Shown piece after piece: positions 59,049 through 64,000 of a stretch of 64,000 bases of DNA (its first letter is position 1; the number at the start of each line of letters is the position of its first letter). Made by a program: the position numbers and the translations under genes. Below the pieces are notes generated by a model. That model was not told the origin of the DNA, searched no databases, and saw nothing but the letters and a program-made list of their open reading frames with translations. Source of the stretch: Streptomyces sp. CG4 (lineage in GTDB: Bacteria; Actinomycetota; Actinomycetes; Streptomycetales; Streptomycetaceae); the NCBI RefSeq assembly GCF_041080655.1, contig NZ_CP163525.1, positions 9,362,001-9,426,000 of the forward strand. The letters run 5' to 3'.

Positions 59049-59846
59049 ATGAGACCCAGCCGGGGGACCGAGGCCGAGGTCGAGCAGCGCCGGCTGAAGC
59101 TGCTGCAGCAGGTGATCGCCCAGGGCGCCGTGCGCATCGCCACTCTGGCCGAGAACCTGCAGGTCAGCACCATGACCGTGCACCGCGACCTGGCCAACCT
59201 GGAATCCCGGCAGTTGCTGCACAAGCGCCGCGGCATGGCGGTCGCCCTGGCGAACGTCACGCTCGAGACCGCGACACGGTTCCGCGAGTATCGCGACATC
59301 GAGGCGAAGGAGGCGTTCGCCGAACGGCTTGTCCGGGAGGTCCAGTCGGGGCAGACGGTCCTCATGGACTGCGGCAGTACGCTCTTCCCGCTCGCCCGCA
59401 GGCTGACCCGGATCGAGGGCCTGACCGTGGTCACGAACTCACTGCGCATCGCAAGTCTCGTCGGCGGCGCCGACGCCGCGCCCGGCACATGCGTGATCCT
59501 GCTGGGCGGCGCCTTCCGCGCCGACTTCGAGGCATGTGCCGGTACGGACACATTGCGCCACCTGTCCCGGATCCGCGCCGACGTGATGTTCTCCTCGGCC
59601 ACCGCTGTCCAGGGCGGTCGACTCTTCCACCCCGACCAGGAGTGGGCGGACCTCAAGGAAGCCCTGCAGGGCGCGGCCGAGCGCCGCGTCCTGCCCGTCG
59701 ACCACAGCAAGTTCGGCCGCACCGCCACCCACGGCTACGGCGACGCCACCGGCTACGACCTGATCGTCACCGACGCCGCCGCCCCGGAGGCCGAAATTCA
59801 GGCGATCGAGGCACTTGGTGTCCCCGTGGAGGTCGTCGCCGTCTGA
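59049..59846 (+). CDS. DeoR/GlpR-family regulator
   Basis: The 265-residue protein starts at ATG 59049 with GGAGG and AGGAG close upstream. The DeoR HTH is clear (R-I-A-T-L-A-E-N-L-Q-V-S-T-M-T-V-H-R-D-L-A-N-L-E). The sugar-phosphate-binding DeoRC domain follows, with D-C-G-S-T-L-F-P-L-A, T-V-V-T-N-S-L-R-I-A, L-L-G-G-A-F-R and D-H-S-K-F-G. Such regulators respond to phosphorylated sugars. No sugar gene lies beside it, so its target is elsewhere or was lost. Confidence 0.85.
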   Translation: MRPSRGTEAEVEQRRLKLLQQVIAQGAVRIATLAENLQVSTMTVHRDLANLESRQLLHKRRGMAVALANVTLETATRFREYRDIEAKEAFAERLVREVQSGQTVLMDCGSTLFPLARRLTRIEGLTVVTNSLRIASLVGGADAAPGTCVILLGGAFRADFEACAGTDTLRHLSRIRADVMFSSATAVQGGRLFHPDQEWADLKEALQGAAERRVLPVDHSKFGRTATHGYGDATGYDLIVTDAAAPEAEIQAIEALGVPVEVVAV

Positions 59847-60256
59847 AAGGTGATCAGCTCCGTGGGTGGTTGGTTCACTGGAAGGCAGGCCACGAGCGCG
59901 GACTCGCAGACGGTTCGGAGGGGTGATGCTGCCCCACGACTGTTGCAGCTCGCCTTCCGTGGACGCACTCCGGATCTGGTCCCGCGTGTTGGGCAGCGCC
60001 GAGCCGGTCTCCGGGCCGGCCGGGCACCGCCCGCCTGCGGTCGGCCTTCGAGGGCGCCACCGACACCCACCAGCCCGCCACCGTGACACTGCACCTGGTC
60101 CCGGCCGGATCCGGCCCTGTGCACGTCAGAGCACACCCCGAGCCGGAAGATCTGGGAGGCAGGGATCTTTCCAGGACAGCGATCCTCCGCAAAGCCGCCC
60201 GGCCCCCCTGATCACACCTGTCCAGTCCACTCCGCTTTCCGCCGAGCCGACCTCAC
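59847..60256. other. Intergenic region with a coding-like relic
   Basis: A plus-strand frame at about 60038-60211 reads R-L-R-S-A-F-E-G-A-T-D-T-H-Q-P-A-T-V-T-L and H-L-V-P-A-G-S-G-P-V-H-V, which has coding character and could be the end of a lost protein, perhaps a PAS-like segment. No start is present. Nothing else is recognised. Confidence 0.3.
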
Positions 60257-61660
60257 CTACGTCGGGCACGGATGCCCCTGGAGACGCCTCGTGCGGGCGC
60301 GCTGGTCCTGGAGGAACTCGCGGACGACCGGTGTGCGACCGTTGCTGTCGAGCTTGCTCAGCAGGCGCCGGAAGTGGGCCTCCACGCAGAACGAAGGGGA
60401 CTGCTCCAACGAATCCGACGCCTTGCGCGCCCATTGCACGGCCACGTCGTTGTCTCCCGCGACGGCGTGGACCAGGGCGATGTGGACGTCGGCGAGGGCG
60501 GTGTCCCGATGCGGTATGTCACCGGTGTCGTCGGCGTCGAACAAGGGCAACAGGTAGCCCAGCGCCTTGTGCGTGTCACCGAGATAGGCATGGGAATAGC
60601 CGGCCTGGATCAGGACGGCTTCCGTAGTCATCCAGTCCGTGCAGTCAAGATCGTCGTCGTGCCGCTCGGCGGCGTGACGTGCGAACGTCGCGTCGATGAG
60701 ACATGCCGTGGCGTCTGCGTCGCCCGCCATGCCGGCGGCCAGGGCGTGGGTGCTGGCGAGGGTCGCCAGCATGCGTGGGCTCGGGCGAGAGGACATGCAC
60801 AGCCGCCAGGCGGCGTCCAGCAGATCGCGTGTTCCCGCGAGATCCCACAGGTCGATCTTCTGTTTGGCGGCCACGCACATGGCGTACGCTCCGCGGCGGG
60901 TGTCGCCTGCGGCTGCGGCGCAACGCATGCTGGAGAGAAAGGCCGACTGGGCACGCAGATGGTCGCCCGACTCGAACGCGAGCCAGCCGGAGAATGTCGC
61001 GGCGTCCGACGCGAGAGCCAGCAGCCGCGCGCCGATCTTCTGGTCACAGGAGGCGTTGCGCGCCAGGTCCGAGATCGTCTGCAGTTCGGCGTCCGCGAGC
61101 GGACGCACGGGCCGGCCGCCGATGGCCGCGTAGAGCTGGTGCAATTGTCTCTGGCGTTCTTCCAGCACGGCCACGGTCGAGCCGGTGATGCGCTGACCGC
61201 TCTGTGCGGGCAGCCATTCGGGTGCGGCGGCCGCGTCGAGCCAGGACGAGGTCAGACTAGCGATGCCTTGTCTGTCGGAGAGCACCTCGTAGCGATGATC
61301 GACCGCTCGCTGCGTGGTCCTGGAGGTGCTTTCCAGGGACCGCAGGGCATTGGCACAGGTCCATGGAGCCGTCAGCAGGTCCGCGTGGCCGGTGGCGGTG
61401 TACAGCCAGTCGGGCCAGCCGAGCCGGAGAGCCTCCGCGGGCGGGATCTGGTGGACGTGGGCGATGGCCAGCTGCGCGGAGGTCTCGGGAGTGACCTTGC
61501 CGGATTCCCAGCGTGCGATCTTCTCGCGGCGGGCGGCCATGGTTCCGAAGCCGAGATCGGCATGGGTTCTGGCGATGAGCTGTGCGTAGGCGCCGTGCGA
61601 CAGTCCGGTCTGTTCACGCAGCAGGGCAAGGGGATGGCGGGCGGCCTTATAGGTGTCCAT
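60257..61660 (-). CDS. XRE-family regulator with TPR-like C-terminus
   Basis: The 467-residue protein begins with a helix-turn-helix of the XRE type (L-R-E-Q-T-G-L-S-H-G-A-Y-A-Q-L-I, R-R-E-K-I-A-R-W-E-S-G-K-V-T-P-E). The remaining 370 residues are Ala/Leu-rich helical repeats, as in Streptomyces regulators related to AfsR/BldR-type sensors. ATG 61660 is chosen; GTG 61690 is in frame. No strong ribosome site distinguishes them. Its target is unknown. Confidence 0.8.
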   Translation of the reverse strand: MDTYKAARHPLALLREQTGLSHGAYAQLIARTHADLGFGTMAARREKIARWESGKVTPETSAQLAIAHVHQIPPAEALRLGWPDWLYTATGHADLLTAPWTCANALRSLESTSRTTQRAVDHRYEVLSDRQGIASLTSSWLDAAAAPEWLPAQSGQRITGSTVAVLEERQRQLHQLYAAIGGRPVRPLADAELQTISDLARNASCDQKIGARLLALASDAATFSGWLAFESGDHLRAQSAFLSSMRCAAAAGDTRRGAYAMCVAAKQKIDLWDLAGTRDLLDAAWRLCMSSRPSPRMLATLASTHALAAGMAGDADATACLIDATFARHAAERHDDDLDCTDWMTTEAVLIQAGYSHAYLGDTHKALGYLLPLFDADDTGDIPHRDTALADVHIALVHAVAGDNDVAVQWARKASDSLEQSPSFCVEAHFRRLLSKLDSNGRTPVVREFLQDQRARTRRLQGHPCPT

Positions 61661-62244
61661 GATGGGTGTCTCGCTTGCATCAACGGGCACGCTGTGTGCT
61701 CTGTCATTCCCAGTCCCACTGCGGTGCGCCGGTGGGTGTCGGGATGCTGCCGGTCAGTCGCGCGACTCCCTTGGGGGTCGGGGGTGAAGAGGCAGTCCGT
61801 CTGGACCAGGGATATGTGATGTCCCGCGAAGACCTACAAAGAAATGAAACATACCTTTTTATTTCGGTGTAGGGGTGTGGCAGATCTTCTCACCAAGTGG
61901 ACCGGTTTCGTCAGTCTCCGGCGGACGTGCGCCCAACACGGGGACGGCGCGGCACTGGCTGGTTCGCTCCGGGTGCCGGCCAGACCGATGATGGCTCCGG
62001 TTCGGGCCGTGGCCCGTGTCTCCCCGTGGTCGGCGAGCACCGGAGCATCGCCCCCTCGGTGATCGGTTCCTCGATCCGCCCACCTGGCTGGACCTCTACC
62101 GCCCCCGGCTCCTGCTGTGACCACAACCCGGCACGCCCGCCCCCAGGCACCGGTGTCAGCACCAGGGAGCGGGCCTGGCGCCGGCCGGCCGGAACCCCGC
62201 CAAGGGCCACGGCGCGGCCGGCCTCGTCCGATGTGTGTGGACCG
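61661..62244. other. Intergenic region, partly AT-rich
   Basis: No gene is supported. Around 61835-61875 an AT-rich stretch (ATACCTTTTTATTTCGG) is striking in this genome and may be a promoter. Open frames in 61880-62210 have no ribosome sites or recognisable domains. Confidence 0.35.
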
Positions 62245-63423
62245 TCAGACCATGGTCGACGCCGGGGGTGTCCAGCGGTGGGTACGGGAGCGCTGGGAGC
62301 GGACGCCGTACTCCGACTTCAGCTCTTCCGGGATCGCGTACTGCATGACCCGGCCGCGGGTGAGGGAGGCCAGCTCGAAGGTGGTCAGGAGGCTGCCCGC
62401 CTTGTCGAGCGCCCATTCGCCCAGCGGGCTGCTGTCCTCGATCGTCTCCAGGACGTTCAGGACGTGCGGGATCGCCTTGGCGGCCATGTCCCACGGGGAA
62501 CGGGGGAGCTGGAGCCAGTCACCGATGGTGTCGCCGACCAGGAAGCGGATGGTGGCGGCGACGATCGGGTCGAAAAGGGTGCCGGGGACCACATCCTCGT
62601 ACATCTTCACCAGTTGCTGGTTGAGGCGTACACCGTCCTCGGACGGGCCGAGATTGCGCAGCAGGTAGAGGTCGGCGTATTCGCGTGCCTCCGTGAGGTT
62701 GCTGGGAGCCGCCTCCATGTCGCAGCCCAGGATCGTGCCGACGACCCTCCAGGCGTAGTAGTACGCCTCCGCGCCCTCCTCGCTCATGTGGATGCCCAGA
62801 CGGTGCATCGCGTCCAGGACGAGGATGGAGAAGCAGATCTGGCCGCCGATCATGTCTTCCTGGCACAGGGGCACGCCGTCCTGCGCCACGTCCCAGTGGT
62901 CGGAGCGGGTCAGGTGGTAGCGGATCGCGGCGTGCAGCAGCCGGACCTTCTGGGCGGCCGGGATGAACTTGCTGCCCTCCTCGAAGGCGTTGGTCTGCAT
63001 GAGGTAGGTGACGAACTGGCCCGTGTTCGCCATGCGGCGCGAGGGATAGTCCATCGAGTGGGTCGAGGCCAGCAGCCGCGCCACGCGCGGGATGGCGTAC
63101 GTGGCCGGCATCGCGGCGAAGGACAGACCGGTGTTGATGTGCGCGGAGTTGTCCATGAAGAACAGCCGGGCGCGCTCCATCACGTCCCAGTCCACCCAGG
63201 TCGGAGGCATACCGGTGGTCTCGAGGAAGGACTCGGCGGAGGCCGGAAGCCCCTCGGGAAGGCGGGTTCCCGCGGTGCTGAAGAAGCGCATCAGGGTGTT
63301 GAAGTCCTTTACTTCTCCCTTCTCGAACATGGCCGCCACGGTGTCGTCCGCCAGCGGGTCGCCCTGGTGGCGGAGGGTGTCGAGCGTCGCTTCGGTGTAG
63401 CGCGGGGTGGTGGAGGTGGTCAT
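62245..63423 (-). CDS. Oxygenase MpaB family protein (DUF2236, Lcp-like)
   Basis: The 392-residue protein belongs to the ER-bound-oxygenase/latex-clearing-protein family of heme b proteins. Typical stretches are D-W-D-V-M-E-R-A-R-L-F-F, F-A-A-M-P-A-T-Y-A, R-R-M-A-N-T-G-Q-F-V, the histidine-containing V-R-L-L-H-A-A-I-R-Y-H-L that may provide the heme ligand, and D-M-I-G-G-Q. It follows a polyprenyl synthase gene by 21 nt, so its substrate may be an isoprenoid, which fits Lcp enzymes that cleave polyisoprene. Confidence 0.8.
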   Translation of the reverse strand: MTTSTTPRYTEATLDTLRHQGDPLADDTVAAMFEKGEVKDFNTLMRFFSTAGTRLPEGLPASAESFLETTGMPPTWVDWDVMERARLFFMDNSAHINTGLSFAAMPATYAIPRVARLLASTHSMDYPSRRMANTGQFVTYLMQTNAFEEGSKFIPAAQKVRLLHAAIRYHLTRSDHWDVAQDGVPLCQEDMIGGQICFSILVLDAMHRLGIHMSEEGAEAYYYAWRVVGTILGCDMEAAPSNLTEAREYADLYLLRNLGPSEDGVRLNQQLVKMYEDVVPGTLFDPIVAATIRFLVGDTIGDWLQLPRSPWDMAAKAIPHVLNVLETIEDSSPLGEWALDKAGSLLTTFELASLTRGRVMQYAIPEELKSEYGVRSQRSRTHRWTPPASTMV

Positions 63424-63444
63424 GGTGGGATGCTCGCTTCGTGG

Positions 63445-64000
63445 TCAGAGGGGGCGGTTGGCCGATGAGGTCGCCAGGTCGCGCAGCGCCGTGTACGTGG
63501 CACGGGGCAGGGGGACGGTGTCCAGCGCCCGGTGCGCCAGCGCCACCCGTTCGGTGATCATGTCTTCGACCTTCCGGCGGGCGCCGCTGGACTCCATGAG
63601 CATCCGTACGTGCGCCGCGTCGCCCTCGTCGAACTCGGGGCGCCCCACCGTCTTGGTCAGGGTCTGCCGGTCGTCCTCGGAGACGAGGGAGACGGTGAGG
63701 GCCATGAGCGCGGTGGGTTTGCCGTCTCGCAGGTCGTCGAGGTTGGGTTTGCCGGTCAGGGCCGGGTCGCCGAAGGTGCCCAGCATGTCGTCCCTGAGCT
63801 GGAACGCCTCGCCCAACGGGAGTCCGAACGCGGTGAAGGCCGTGAGCAGCCGCTCCGAGCCGCCGCCCAGCGTCGCGCCCAGGTGCAGAGGGCGTTCGAC
63901 GGTGTACTTGGCCGTCTTGTACCGGGCCACCTCAAGTGATTCCGCGACCTGCGGTACCGCGTCGCCCGTGCGCAGCACCTCCAGGAACTGGCCCGCCACG
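63445..64000 (-). CDS. Polyprenyl diphosphate synthase (partial, cut by window edge)
   Basis: The visible C-terminal 185 residues belong to the trans-prenyltransferase family that makes FPP, GGPP or longer chains. The second aspartate-rich region is present as F-Q-L-R-D-D-M-L-G-T-F-G-D, followed by G-K-P-N-L-D-D-L-R-D-G-K-P-T, the usual substrate-binding lysine loop. Upstream, A-R-Y-K-T-A-K-Y-T-V-E-R-P matches the conserved K-T region. The first DDxxD motif lies beyond the window. Product length cannot be judged. It is in operon-like order with the MpaB-type oxygenase. Confidence 0.85.
   Translation of the reverse strand, partial: VAGQFLEVLRTGDAVPQVAESLEVARYKTAKYTVERPLHLGATLGGGSERLLTAFTAFGLPLGEAFQLRDDMLGTFGDPALTGKPNLDDLRDGKPTALMALTVSLVSEDDRQTLTKTVGRPEFDEGDAAHVRMLMESSGARRKVEDMITERVALAHRALDTVPLPRATYTALRDLATSSANRPL

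Noticed and set aside
1..64000. tRNA or rRNA genes
   Set aside because: No stretch with recognisable tRNA or rRNA conserved sequence was found by eye; a dedicated search could still find one.

Overview
The window looks like Streptomyces chromosome, or a very close relative. The DNA is strongly GC-rich, GTG starts and 4-nt start/stop overlaps are common, and the gene families are typical of that genus: a PadR/HAAS pair, LAL and PucR regulators, DHA2 exporters, a streptogrisin-type protease, a Tat-exported glycosidase and several multidomain signalling proteins. No rRNA, tRNA, CRISPR array or intact mobile element was recognised. Gene assignments rest on reading translations and motifs by eye, without database searches.

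Positions 1-31,000 are an accessory, chromosome-arm-like stretch in which intact genes alternate with decaying ones. The remnants are a tyrosine recombinase tail, a DUF6545-like membrane protein, two ABC ATPases, a YceI protein, a sensor kinase, a P450 with its ferredoxin, a PLP-fold aldolase/racemase, a TetR protein and an epoxide hydrolase. Intact genes include an ABC-2 permease, PadR plus a HAAS protein, a response regulator left without its kinase, an epoxide hydrolase, an S1 protease, a PAP2 protein, a divergent TetR/SRPBCC pair with two palindromic operators, and a divergent MerR/MFS pair.

Positions 18,264-25,609 hold the most interesting block, a five-gene operon on the minus strand in which every gene overlaps the next by 4 nt. 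In transcription order it encodes a PaaK/F390-synthetase-like adenylating enzyme, an MFS exporter, a two-part GNAT protein, a LuxE-like acyl-protein synthetase and an 841-residue fusion of a LuxC-type acyl reductase with a second PaaK-like ligase. It ends in a perfect 15-bp hairpin and has palindromes upstream. The parts suggest activation of a carboxylic acid, reduction to an aldehyde, acyl transfer and export.

Positions 26,177-43,300 carry a sigma-factor/CAP-domain transmembrane fusion, a PucR regulator, a GH31-GH89 glycosidase pair, a GPP34 protein, a molybdenum hydroxylase operon (FAD subunit, fused 2Fe-2S/Mo subunit, membrane-anchored double-ABM protein) and a LuxR-type regulator.

Positions 43,400-64,000 carry a G1 (eqolisin) peptidase, then a GntR/UTRA regulator with a 13-bp inverted-repeat operator that heads an operon for a single-chain fusion of a TmpA-like 2-oxoglutarate dioxygenase and a PhnZ/TmpB-like HD oxygenase, predicted to degrade an organophosphonate. 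After that come a HAD-GAF-PP2C-HATPase fusion, a Ser/Thr kinase with an extracellular domain and paired CATTCG palindromes, a CPBP protease, a second sigma-like membrane protein, a LAL regulator, a DeoR regulator, an XRE regulator, and an MpaB-type oxygenase beside a polyprenyl synthase cut by the window edge.
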